A DNA stretch of 40,561 nt from Gnetum montanum (Eukaryota > Streptophyta > Gnetopsida > Gnetales > Gnetaceae): positions 64,001-104,561 of the forward strand of contig MNCI01027262.1 in NCBI GenBank assembly GCA_015680685.1. Direction: 5' to 3'. A model generated the notes under the pieces. The model ran no database searches, was not told where the DNA came from, and saw only the letters and a list, made by a program, of their open reading frames with translations. This document shows, piece by piece, positions 25,096 to 35,420 of the stretch. Within the stretch, counting starts at the first letter, position 1. Each line of letters starts with the position of its first letter. The translations under genes were made by a program, and so were the position numbers.

Positions 25096-25509
25096 TCAAT
25101 CAAGTTATATCATTAAATTCATTTAATAAACCAATCAAGTTATCTTTTCATCTATATGTAAGTAAACTCATACTTTAATTGGTATTGTTCTTTCTTTTGA
25201 ATTGGAATAATTTCCATTTGAGCTAGTGTTTTCCAATAAATATTTTTGGATATTTCTTTAGTTTTGGTATGTAAGCCATTAAATAAAGCATTTCTAGTTG
25301 CTATTTCATGAGATATTTCATTTAAAAATATGACATCACTTGATATATCTTCTTTATTGATTTGAGAAAGTTTGAAACATTGATCACTAATTTCACCTTT
25401 GGAGGATAAAAATTCATAAGTATGATGATCATTATCAAAAACTTAGATAGAAATTATATTGACTAGAATAAAATAAGACTTAAAATTTTGAATAATAAGT
25501 TCAAAATCC

Positions 25510-25900
25510 CAAGCATTATATCAAAATGGAACATATAAAGTAGTGGTTATTTCAGCTAATGCATTAGGAAAATAATTTTCATTTCTAGGAATATGTTCAA
25601 TGGATATGTGATCAAAGTCCTTGAAAAGTTTAAGCATGAAAGCTTTATATGCTTTCACGATAAAATCTTTATCATCAAAATTTCCATTAATTTGATTTAC
25701 TATAAGTTAAGAATCACTATAAATTTTAAGTTTAGATAAGTTATAATATTGAATCATTTGTTCTCATGTATAAGAACTTCGTACTCAACCATGTTGTTGG
25801 TTATTAGCTATGTAAAATTGCTGGATTTAACGATAGGAGCTTCACCAGGAGGTGTAAGCATTATTTTGGCTCTAGATCCTTTCTTTGAAGAGGCCTCATC
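25510..25900 (-). pseudogene. Element B second (plant/archaeal-like) RNase H relic, upstream of RT
   Basis: DEASSKKGSRAKIMLTPPGE (first catalytic Asp), TNNMVEYEVL (catalytic Glu), IYSDS (second Asp, followed by a TAA), LIVNQINGNFDDKD, then EHIPRNENYFPNALAE, the usual PR-x-N-x-x-AD-x-LA end with Asn in place of Asp. It lies on the minus strand between protease (26.4 kb) and RT (25.1 kb). In element A the same kind of domain lies between RNase H and integrase. Confidence 0.87.
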
Positions 25901-26369
25901 CACTCTAATATCTAAGTGTTTAAGTTAGTAAAATCTGAAAAATTAGCCCTTTGATCAATATAATAATGATCATCATCAAAATTTGGCTTATCTTCTAATG
26001 TTTCAAAAATTAGAATCTCATTTCTATCCTTGTCTTTTTCTAGTGGTGGAGGGTGACTAAAAAGGAAAGTTTTCCATCAGATTGATGATAAGGTAGGGTA
26101 TCTTCATTAATTTCCTTAAATTCTATAAAATCTTGATAATATTGGATGGAATATATATAGGTAAAAGGGTTTATTTTTGGCATGTCACTCCCATTATCAT
26201 TTATAACATACTTACCAAGTCCAACTTCAATAACTCCAATAAAATATTAGTATTTTTTTTCAAGTGGTTTGCTTTATTGATGGAATTTGGTAACTACATG
26301 TTTATAGAAAGGTTCTATTGGTATAATAACATATTCAAAGTTTTCTTTGATGGGAATTAATAATTATAA
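25901..26369 (-). other. Element B protease to RNase H linker
   Basis: AT-rich stretch with scattered acidic peptides such as EDKPNFDDDHYY on the minus strand, no recognised domain. Confidence 0.5.
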
Positions 26370-26650
26370 AAAGTATGATCTAAAAAAGCCCTCAAACTAG
26401 GCTTTAAATGTTCACAATAAATGCACATCATAAGTGGGTAACATGTCAACTACTAAAATATCTATGTAGCATGTGAAAGTAGGGTATTTTTTCAGTTGCA
26501 CTTTTTCTCCTTTTAATGACTCCAATAAAGGTATGTTGGATTGATCAAGTTGTATAACACTTCTCACTTGTGGTAACATTTGTGCTCCCAAGATTTTATA
26601 TACTTCTAATGGCATGACACTAATAGGTGCATCAAAAATCATCAAACAAA
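26370..26650 (-). pseudogene. Element B aspartic protease relic
   Basis: A 77-codon frame (26,412-26,645) reads IFDAPISVMPLEVYKILGAQ, then VVDMLPTYDVHLL. The hydrophobic-Asp-x-x-x-S-x-NVMP-like pattern and the spaced second half match the retroviral-type protease of plant gypsy elements. The active triad reads DAP instead of D-S/T-G, so it should be inactive. Confidence 0.75.
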
Positions 26651-26899
26651 TATGAACATTTTTACCTAAAATAATTAATATTATTAAAATAAGGTGACTG
26701 ATCTTTCTTGGTTAACATGAAATTACTCAAATTTTGTATTAATAAAACATTAGAACTTTCTACAATGTGAATTTTTTTGTTGTTAGAGATTTTTTCTTAT
26801 TGGTTTTAGGTATAATAACCATATTTTGAATCACATCTTTCATTTCATTAAAATGAAAAAAATTATACATTAAAAAATGTTGGCTTTAACTCTTTTTAA

Positions 26900-28460
26900 A
26901 TCTTCAGCTAGATCATAAGCTTTGTGCTTATCTTTGACTTCATGTTGAGGTGAGATTTTTCTAAGTATAGAAGTTAGGTTTAATTATTATTATATATTTA
27001 CTTGAGATGGTCTTGTTTGGTTATTTGTGTTATTTTGAATAGGGATCCTTTTATTAGGAGGAGTATAAGTATTGTTCCTAATTTGTTACTAAAGAGTACT
27101 TATAATGTTACTAAATGTATAGTAGCGAGTGGTGTATGTGTTGGGATCACTCACCATGACTTATTCACATGAGGAAAATTTTTCATTATCTTTTTCATGG
27201 GGAATATTAAGAATCTTAATTAAGGATTTTTTAGTTTACTTATTTTTAACATTGTCACCATATAATGCAAACAATTATGGACAAGTTTTCTCACAATGTT
27301 TCCTAGTATTATGAAGGTAACAATAATCATCATTCATAGATATGTTTGGTTTTTTCAAATTTTATAGGAACCTTTTAATTATTTCAATTTAGTTCAATAA
27401 CTTAATTTGAAAGTTTTTGAAGTTAAATTAATATTTGGTTGATTTGATTATACTAGTTCTTTGTTTGATTAGTAGATCCATTAGGAATTAGATACTCCAT
27501 TTGGATTTATGATGGATTACATTAAAGCTTTTGATTGATCATCATTTTAACTAATATTTGATGGTAAAAATGAAAAAGAGATTGAACTCTAAAAATAATT
27601 ATTTGTAGGTTGAGATATTTGTAGGAGAGTAGGGATTTGAAACATAATATTATTCAATTGAAACATTTATGATGGAAAGGGACTAGATTGCATAGGATTG
27701 CTAGTACTAATCATCCTGAATTAAGTTTGAAGGCTATTCATTAATGTAACTTATTCTAGTTCAATAGCTTTAGCCATTATTCCTTGCAATTTTATTATGT
27801 TGTAATCAAATTTGATGGCATAGGTAAAGAATGGATTATTGGTGAAGAAGTAAAAGTTGAGAATACCATTAGGTTGAGGATGCATCTCATTTGGCACATC
27901 AACTACTTGATGGAGGACTCCTAAATTATAGTCACAAACATTTTCCTCAAGTAGTTTTCTAATATTCATGAAATTTCTTGAGGCTAACGAAAAACTAGTA
28001 AATTTTTCAAATTAGAGTAAGAACTTATTTTTAAAGTCTAGTCATGAATTAACAAAAACATTTAGAAGCATTAAAAAATTTTACATGACTTTACTTCTAA
28101 AAGTAGTCATAAAGACTCTATATGCTATGCCATTTTCAATGATATTGCAAATGCCTAGAAAGGTTTCAAAGAATTATACATGTTGAAATTCACCATTAGT
28201 AGAAGATGTAGGATCAAAGAAATAATTAATGCTTTGCAGGGATTTAGGAATGTTAGTATAGTTTGTGAAGTTAAAGATAGTTCACAAGGAGATCCAGGGA
28301 TCAATTAGTTCCCATATTAGCTCGAATCCTTCTTGGGCTATAGTTTGGAAAAAGTAAAGCTCAATGTTTTCATGGAGTGAAATGATAGATTAATAGTCAG
28401 TTAGGATCAAGGGTAAGAGATCATCTGTGAAACATTCTATGAGAACTCTCTCTGCTTATA
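26900..28460 (-). pseudogene. gag: Element B gag relic
   Basis: N-terminal part near 28,450 with CFTDDLLPLILTDY, then NIELYFFQTIAQEGFELIWE. The capsid-like domain has FFETFLGICN and LDFKNKFLLQFEKF (stop ignored). A 72-codon open frame (27,751-27,969) follows. The zinc knuckle YCYLHNTRKHCEKTC is at 27,281-27,322 with spacing C-x2-H-x4-H-x4-C, the same unusual pattern as in A and C. Many stops. Confidence 0.75.
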
Positions 28461-30909
28461 AAATGAATAGAATTGGAAATGTAAATGTTATTAATTTGTA
28501 AAATAAAGGTAAATAGGAAAGTAGCTTATATTATAAAAACTAAGATTGTAGTAAATTTCCAAAAATAATAGAACATTAAATTCATAGTTTCAAAAAAGTA
28601 AACTCAAAAAAATTGATGTGATTGAAACAAACCATCCTACCAAACTTAAAACTAAGGTAAGGGTCACTAAATAAAATGGAAAAATAGAAAATAGAAAACA
28701 AAGGGTTCATCCATCCTTCTAGCGCTAAAAAAGGAAAGTGTTGATGCATAAATTTTAACAACTAGCAATATCCTTCAAAAACAAATTTTAAGAAACTGTT
28801 GTCTAAAGCATCTCTCATATGGGTACAAAAATCAAGGAATAGTATTAGTTGGTAGAGCATTATTATTAAACTGATAATTGATAGATAAAAAACTTAGAAA
28901 TGGTAGTTGATTCAAAATTCAACAATACTTAGAGAAAGAATTATATGCACATTGGTCATAATATAAACTAAAATATACTGGAAATTGAAATGCTCTTTAA
29001 GATGAAATCATGACATATATATAGCTAGAGTAGTTTAAGATGACCCTATCTCAAACTATCTAAAATATTGATTAAAAAAAAGTAAATTTACTTTCAAAGC
29101 ATTGTATTTAGTTAACAAATGTTTATTAGTACAAATAGAAAATGTAGAAGGAAATCGTAGGAAAATTGTAAGAGAACAAATTGTAAAAATGCTAACAACA
29201 AAATAAACCTTGTTTGGAGATTAAAGTACTTAAAGTAATTTCATGGCAATAAAGAAAACAACTTAGTAATTGTAAGTGGTGCATACGTAATTAGAAAAAA
29301 TTACTAAATTATTGCAAACCTATAAACAGAAAGAATGTCTTTTAATGGAATAAAACTCTAACTATCAAAGCCTAAGAAAAATGGTAACTAAGAAACTTAG
29401 CTATGCAACAAGCTTCTAAAGCTTTTTACTAGACTAACAACTTCTTACTTGAGGTTTCTTGCCCATACTCGTAAGAGTTACACCTATTTCAACAAGTCTT
29501 TGTACTTAGCCTTCTATTCCTCTAACAACTATTTATTTATGATCAACGAAAAAGGAACTAAATCAAAGGAAATGAAAAGTTCTAACTTCCCAAGAAAGTC
29601 AGGGAACATCATATAAAAATTAGAGAAAGATGAAAAATTTAAATCAAATGAACTCCCCTCTGAGAGCTCTAGAAGATTTTGGTCTTCCATCAGTTCTTCC
29701 TCCTTGCTTTTTTGTACCTATTACTCCATCATTGGTATCTATTTCTTTTTGGAACTTTTTCCCTTCAACTATTTACCTTCCTTGGCCACTTAGCTCTCTC
29801 CATCCTAATATTGTAGAAGTCACTATGCAACTCTTCCATTTGCATTTCCTAGAAAAGAGATGAACCATAGTTTCCTCAATAAGAACAAGGTAGGATAGCA
29901 TTCCAAAGCCCTCCCTCTAGTAGTCATCTCACTTGTGCATATTCCAAACACAAGATCTATAAACACTACAACTAGCCAAAGCTCTATAGATACTTGTAAT
30001 ATAATGAGTTGCATAAAATTATGAGCTCTCAAAGGTTGTTTGAAACTCAACCCTTGCAAAATCCTTTTCAAGTTGACTTCATCATGAAATTCTTTAGAAT
30101 TTATATAAATCTAATAGATGCAACCTTGTTGCAAGGGAAACTCTGACCTTTCAATATTGTATGTTTCTTTAAACATAACCATCTAGATAAGGATGGAATG
30201 CATTTTGATTTAATAAACAAAGTAATAAGAACATAATTAATAATGAAGCTGAAATGCTTTTTACTAATATAGAAGAAATAATATGGGTAGCAAACTATTC
30301 ATTAATAAAATAGTTTCCCTAGTAGTATAAAAAAACCTCAATTAAATTATTATCTATAAGAATGCAAAGAGACACATACATTCATCCATTAAAGAACTTG
30401 AGAAATCATATCCATGGTCTTAATAAAAATATACATAAAAAAGGGGTGAAAGGCTAAGTCAATACAACATGCCAGAACAACCTAGTCTAAATCCAATTTC
30501 CTGCAAAACTTTATGCTTCTCTCTCTTTCTCTAAGCATTATGTTCCAAGAAACGACTCTACACTTGGAATGGGGGCAATGTTGTAGCAACAACAACCATA
30601 ACCATGACATTCCAAGCTAATCTTTAGAATTTTTTTATAGAGACTTGTCTCATATCTCTTCATCTATTATCCCTTCACTACCAAAGAAATAGTGAAAGCA
30701 TCATGTTAATCTAGGCCAAGGCAAGGGTAAGGACAGAAAGCACATAAATAGAAATGATGGACAAAAAAAGGAGCACACACAAGTGACGAAAAAAATCAAA
30801 TACTCAAGCCATGTCAAGATGTTTGATGAAGCACATGACCAGGTTTTAGTGCTCATAGAAGCAGTAAATGTAGGGCTAAAACATCTCTAAAAACATGGTA
30901 ATCCTTAGA
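28461..30909 (-). other. Element B leader
   Basis: About 2.4 kb between PBS and gag, AT-rich and non-coding. Short frames on both strands (29,630-29,863 plus; 29,823-30,071 minus) match nothing I recognise and look fortuitous. Confidence 0.55.
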
Positions 30910-30931
30910 GATCTCCCCAACAATGGTGATG
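30910..30931 (-). other. Element B primer-binding site
   Basis: On the minus strand CATCACCATTGTTGGGGA follows the LTR end. It looks like a C-to-T-decayed form of a PBS containing GCGCCGTTGCCGGGGA. Confidence 0.7.
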
Positions 30932-30933
30932 AA

Positions 30934-31514
30934 TGTGTGCCTCCTTGGATCTAATCTCATGAATCGCTAGAGGAAGAAAAAACAAGAATAAACAAGTCAA
31001 TCTTCTTTCCTTGCTATGTCTATGCGATGAATATAGCCATGCATATCATTGTGCTAAAATTGCTAACTTTCCAAACATTAGAAAAATAAATAATTAACCT
31101 TGGGAAAAGTTATTACCAAATTCAATGGAGATACTATTTCTAGAACTGATTGCAACAAATGATGGTGTAGGGGAAAGTCGCAAAGATGTTTCATGTAATT
31201 GAAAGCTGGCTAGTTTGAATAAAGAAACTGTCCATCCAAAAGTCGATAAAACATATATATCATTGTTGGAAAACTTTGAGTAGGAAAAAAAAATTAAAAA
31301 TATTTTCATTGACAAATCTTTATATGGACAAGTATATGATGTGACCCACAAACAAATACTAGACATGATAAAAAACTACCACATAAATCACACTAAGAAA
31401 TATATTATTGTTCACTTAATATGCCTAATACTAATAACAATGATTATTAAAAATTTACTACCCTTTATCACTAGCCATAATATTTGATAAACTTTAAGAG
31501 TTGGTGATGAATCA
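30934..31514 (-). repeat. Element B 5' LTR
   Basis: 581 bp, TGATTCATC...CACACA on the minus strand; direct repeat of 20,439-21,049. A weak TATA-like TATAAAGA lies at 31,317-31,324 (rc). Seven bases separate it from the E2 LTR start. Confidence 0.85.
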
Positions 31515-31521
31515 TGTCGAC

Positions 31522-32373
31522 TGTTGCATTGATGGACATGCATTGATGTAGCCCCATTGATGCATGAAAACATTTGTGTCAATATAGTTTCATGTTAAGC
31601 CTATATAAATGTACATACCCACCACATTTATGGCATATAATGTCATTAGTGTAGCTGAACTCTTGCATTTTTTCTCTTCAAAGTAAGAAGAATTTCTAAG
31701 TACCTAAATAATTTCTAAGTACCTACAATAGGAACTAAAGTAGCATGGATCTTTATTCAAGCATAATGTACCTAAAAATATCGATGTCACCAACAATAAA
31801 GATGAGATTCTTGACATTGCTTGTAGTACTTAGAATAGATTAATATTTCTTACATACACTTTGTTATTAATGTAATTTATATTCTTATCTTAATTAATTA
31901 ATACTCTTAAGAATGAACACATAAGTATGACCACTTCAAGCATACTAGCTAACACTTGGTAACCCCATCAGTGTTATTACTTGGTTCACCCAGTAGCATA
32001 ACACTTGGTAGCCTAGTAATGTTAAGAAGAGTTTAGGATGTGTACGGTAAGTGGGCCCAAATACTTATGTTAGGATAGTTAGCTCTAGAACGTTAAATAG
32101 TTATAATAGTTGGTTATTAGCCATTTATCATTTTATCAACACTTAGTATAAATAACTATAAAATAAATAAATAAATATTATGTCTTAGCTCACACTTAAC
32201 TATATAGAAGAGTCTACACAAGTGAGAGCTAAGAAGACAATGATCACATTTTCCCAAGTTACCATCTTTATTAATAGGCACACTTAGGAGCTAACTTCAC
32301 AGAATTTGACCAGATCGCTAGTGCACACTTGTGATTCATATGGTTGGGTAGAGGGACTACTTGATCCTCATAA
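31522..32373 (+). repeat. E2 5' LTR
   Basis: About 852 bp in plus orientation, starting TGTTGCATTGATG. TATA box TATATAAAT at 31,602-31,610. Homologous along its length to the reverse complement of the E1 LTR. Its right part from 31,771 is present a second time at 39,564. Confidence 0.78.
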
Positions 32374-32412
32374 TGAACACCATTTCTAGCGATGTAATTT
32401 ACCTGAGTGCAC
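32374..32412 (+). other. E2 PBS-like sequence and junction with element C
   Basis: CACCATTTCTAGCGATG, at the place of the E1 PBS, could be a mutated PBS. Only about 40 bp of E2 follow its LTR before the end of the C 3' LTR at 32,413, so C truncates or interrupts E2 here. Confidence 0.5.
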
Positions 32413-32948
32413 TGTACCGGCCGAAATCGTCGGTGCAAGGCTGGAACGTTACGAGCACCGAAAGATCCACAGACAAGCACAGTTGACCCTCCCTTCGCTT
32501 GAGGGCAAGCTGGAACGGACGAAGGCAAAGTGCCTTGGATGGTTCGCACGTGGATCAAACAAGGACTTCCCCAACGTTTGCCGCTACAACACGTTGGATT
32601 ATACGTAAACAATGCACGTTAAATGTAAACCGTAAACAAGCACGATAATGTAAACAAGACTGTAAACGTGAATTGAAAGACAAAGAAAACTGCAATAAAT
32701 CTATGCAAAATGTAAACTGTTTTGTATTGAAAATTGATTACAAAGTGCACCGGTCCAAACGTAGTTGTGGATTGATCACAAGGCAGCTATTTGGCCCCGA
32801 TGGGTGAGGATTGTGATGGCAACTGCTGGGAATTTCGGTAGGCACAGCGTGCCGGATGTATGCCCAGCGTGTTCGATTTTATCTCCTTTTTTCTTTTCTC
32901 CTGATTTGTTTAAAATTGCCGATCCTTGGTTCCGTGGAAACTTTGGGC

Positions 32949-32957
32949 TTTTATATA
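32949..32957 (-). promoter_or_regulatory. TATA box in the element C LTR
   Basis: TATATAAAA on the minus strand; spacing to the LTR end equals that in element A. Confidence 0.7.
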
Positions 32958-33026
32958 GGTTTTGATGTTAGGTGTGTTGACCGGGTGCAAGAGCATAAAA
33001 TTTACAAGTGTACAGTATGTTACATC

Positions 33027-33240
33027 TGTTGGGCGTATACGATGAGCGTATACGCTGTATCTGGTGGGCGTAAGTGCTCTGGGCATATACGCAGGGCGTA
33101 TACACTAGGAGTGCAGGGCGTATACGCCTGATGTGCTAAGCGTATACGCTGGGCGTATACGCTGTGGATGCTGAGCGTAGAGGATGCCAGCGTAAGCGTA
33201 TAGCATGCCAGCGTAAGCCAAAAATGTGCCCAGCGTATAC
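33027..33240 (-). repeat. GCGTATACGC palindrome cluster in U3
   Basis: About eight copies of GCGTATACGC or one-base variants, for example AGCGTATACGCT at 33,045-33,056 and a double copy at 33,139-33,163. Each is a perfect or near-perfect palindrome. They lie 80-290 bp upstream of the TATA box in transcript orientation. Confidence 0.85.
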
Positions 33241-33280
33241 ACATGAAAATGCTTCATTTTAAGGTCAAAAATTGATTTTT

Positions 33281-33790
33281 GGGTGCCCAAGAGCTGCTGG
33301 AAACCTTGAGGAAGGTTTTGGAGGGTCTCGACGCTCTATTCTGGCACGTTTTGACTCATTTCTGGGGCCCGAAAGTCTGTCTACGCTGGCTGCACCCCGG
33401 CGTATACGCTGGGCGTACAGAAATGGAGGACCATCATTTGGAGCCCAAAATTCAATTTTCAAGTGTCCAAGAGCTACTTAAAAACCTTGGGGAAGGTTCT
33501 GGAGGGTCTGGATGCTCAATTATGGGACATTTTGACTCATTTCTGGGGCCCGAAAATCTATCTACGCTGGCTGCACCCCGGCGTATACGCTGGGCGTACA
33601 GGAATGGAAGACCATCATTTGGAGCCCAAAATTCGATTTTCAAGTGTCCAAGAGCTGCTGGGAACCTTGGGGAAGGTTCTGGAGGGTCTGGACGCTCGAT
33701 TTTAGCATGTTTTGATGAGTTTTTGAGCCCCAAAAGTTGCTGTACGTTGGGCCTTACGTTGGGCATGTATAGGCCAGTGTACAGGATGCA
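33281..33790 (-). repeat. U3 tandem repeat, 180-bp unit, three copies
   Basis: Units start at 33,281, 33,461 and 33,642 with cccaagagctgctgg or a close variant. The first two are complete and include CCCCGGCGTATACGCTGG; the third diverges after 33,710. Several frames run open through the repeat on both strands (for example 33,279-33,797) only because the repeat length is a multiple of three. Confidence 0.88.
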
Positions 33791-33994
33791 TACTTAGTGA
33801 AAACCAAGTATTTTGAGCTCAAGAGTTGCCAAGTTTAATGCTAGATGTCATCGTAGTATTCTGTGGGTCCTAGGGAACTTTTACTTGCTTACTTTGACTT
33901 TGTTTGATGATATTTTTGAGGATTTTAAGCTTGGTCATGCTGAGGACCAACATGACTTAGCTTAATTTCTGTCTTCAAGTGTTAGCCAAAATTT

Positions 33995-34079
33995 TTGTGG
34001 TGTTTCATTGGCCCCTCTTTGTTGATGTCTGGAGGAATTAACCCGAGAGGCATCGACAAAGAAGTACAAAACACCACAA
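33995..34079 (-). other. Inverted repeat bracketing the PPT and LTR start (element C)
   Basis: TTGTGGTGTTT (33,995-34,005, inside the LTR) is the exact complement of AAACACCACAA (34,069-34,079). An inner imperfect stem joins CTTTGTTGATGTCT (34,017-34,030) with the sequence at 34,048-34,061. The PPT is within the left arm. Confidence 0.78.
34008..34020 (-). other. Element C polypurine tract
   Basis: AAAGAGGGGCCAA on the minus strand, next to the LTR start. Confidence 0.83.
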
Positions 34080-35130
34080 GCAAACTTGGTAGAAACATTT
34101 TCCTTTGGCACTTGGCCAGATGTCATCGCACTGTGTTCAAAAGTACATGGGATTGGGGAAATGAAGTTTGTAGCTGGATAGGGAAATGAAAATTGTTTGG
34201 ATTGGGAACTGATCAAGGGATTATGCATGGTAAAGGGGATGCTCTGGTGTGTATGTGGGTCATGCTGATCCTTGTCAATAGCCATTGTTTAGCAGACTCG
34301 GAATCAAGGCATGAGATGGGTGTCCTTTGGCGGAACAAGATTCTTGTTTAGTGTTTAAGATGACTTGTTGGCCATGTGATGGTGGGTTACGTTCTTTGGA
34401 GGAACAGGCCCTTTGTTTTGTGTTAAAGAAAACCTGTTGGTGGAGAGCCAAAGCTACGCAATGAGATGTTACTTGAGCTTTTGAGACATGAGTGTTTGTT
34501 TCCAAGACAACTGCCTTCCCGCCTGGGGCTTATGGGAAGTGCCAAGGGTCTTGTGGTTCATTTTTCTCTTTGCTCTTTTCTTTTTCTTTCTTTTTCTTTT
34601 TTGTTTTTGCTCTTTTTTTTCTTTTGTTATTTTTTTTTGTTTTTTGGAAAGAGCTTTCTTTCAATTTTACACTCATGCTCATGTGCCATATTGTGTGTTG
34701 CAATTGCTTGAGCGTGCCACAGCATGTAATAGTGTGCTCAAAGTTTTGGGGTGTACTGGGAACTGTAACTAGGTAGGAAAGGGAATAATAGTGTTGGGGG
34801 AATGGAGAATGTATTGGGAACGGGGAACGTACTTTTGAACAGATTGATTAACCTGGTTGCGTGCGTCAGAAACAATGTGGCACCTTGTCACCGTGATGAA
34901 GTGTATCCATGTACGAGCACCACTGGGTGTCATCCTACAAACACAACTCCAAGAAGACAAGAAAACCACCAGTGAATGAGTTAGCGAATACTTTAGACAT
35001 GAATGTGACTGATGCAAATGGAGGCCCCATGTGAAACTTAAGGCAAACAAAATGAGCAGCAATAGTGTTGTCAGAGTTGGTGTGATGAATGATGCAGCTG
35101 GCATTGATGAATTACAGTAGCAGATGAATG
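34080..35130 (-). other. Element C 3' non-coding region
   Basis: Homologous to 14,391-15,440 of A. It contains a strong purine tract on the minus strand (T/C-rich on plus, 34,557-34,646). It also holds a 111-codon frame (34,769-35,104, minus) starting MPAASFITPTL with a hydrophobic segment LLLLILFALSFTW that could span a membrane. The frame is not open in A, so a gene is doubtful. A tttgtag-gatgac site at about 34,931-34,943 (rc) is conserved in A and resembles a 3' splice site. Confidence 0.6.
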
Positions 35131-35149
35131 TGCTAGAAATGATCTGGCC

Positions 35150-35420
35150 AGTTTATAGTGTTAGCGGACTATCATGGGTTAGTTTTACATTGTAACCCAT
35201 TGGACGTTGCCAGTTTATCGTCGTAGCAGACGGTACAATGCTAGTTTATAGTCGTAGCGGACTATGAAGAGGCAAGCTAGTTTATAGTCTTAGCGGACTC
35301 TGGTGAATGAGTGAAATAGTTTAGTGTCATGTCCGATGAAGCTCTGTGGTGTCAATTTACCATCATGACGCTAGGACATTCTGTGGTATCAGTTTTAATT
35401 CATGATGCCAGGACTGTCAG
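35150..35420 (-). repeat. Hairpin-TAAACT array I (element C)
   Basis: In minus-strand sense the units read stem, six-base loop, stem, TAAACT-R-GC. Clear units: ATAGT/ACTAT (35,155-35,172); CGTC/GACG, extendable to six pairs (35,217-35,234); ATAGTC/GACTAT around CGCTAC (35,248-35,265); AGTC/GACT around CGCTAA (35,286-35,299). More degenerate units follow to 35,420. Homologous to 14,040-14,390 in A. Confidence 0.85.

Larger units (their letters stand above)
20439..31514 (-). mobile_element. Element B: old Ty3/gypsy element with second RNase H upstream of RT
   Basis: About 11.1 kb on the minus strand, bounded by direct repeats of about 600 bp. Order on the minus strand: 5' LTR, PBS, long leader, gag with zinc knuckle, protease, second RNase H, RT, gypsy RNase H, integrase, 3' non-coding region, 3' LTR. 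The LTRs look about 80% identical. The whole element is very AT-rich and full of stops, many of the CAA/CAG-to-TAA/TAG or TGG-to-TAG kind. No target duplication is seen (attaa on the left, tgtcg on the right). Confidence 0.9.
32413..34007 (-). repeat. Element C 3' LTR
   Basis: Starts TGAAACACC after the PPT at 34,008 and ends in CA at 32,413 (32,408 is possible), about 1,595 bp. A TATA box (TATATAAAA on the minus strand) lies at 32,949-32,957, about 536 bp before the end, as in A. The R-U5 part is alignable with A (for example CCATCCAAGGCACTTTGCCT). U3 carries 180-bp repeats and palindromes. Confidence 0.82.

Noticed and set aside
29630-29863. 77-codon plus-strand frame in the B leader
   Set aside because: No recognised motif, opposite to the element and length expected by chance.
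19533-32373. Inverted E1 and E2 LTRs read as terminal inverted repeats of a large DNA transposon
   Set aside because: Each has its own TATA box and PBS-like end; E1 is followed by its own gag. They are only about two-thirds identical, unlike the arms of one transposon.
32374-32400. Reverse complement of the E2 PBS-like site resembles the element A PBS (GTAAATT...GCTAGAA)
   Set aside because: It could be the C PBS only if C internal sequence continued here, but this flank aligns with the E1 LTR end. Probably chance or convergent PBS decay.
32271-32612. 113-codon minus-strand frame, also present at 40,064-40,405
   Set aside because: It crosses from the element C LTR into the E2 LTR, so it cannot be an ancestral gene. 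The second copy is open only because the whole segment is duplicated.
33279-33797. 172-codon plus-strand frame and overlapping frames in U3
   Set aside because: Product of a tandem repeat whose unit is a multiple of three; open frames exist on both strands with repeated peptides.
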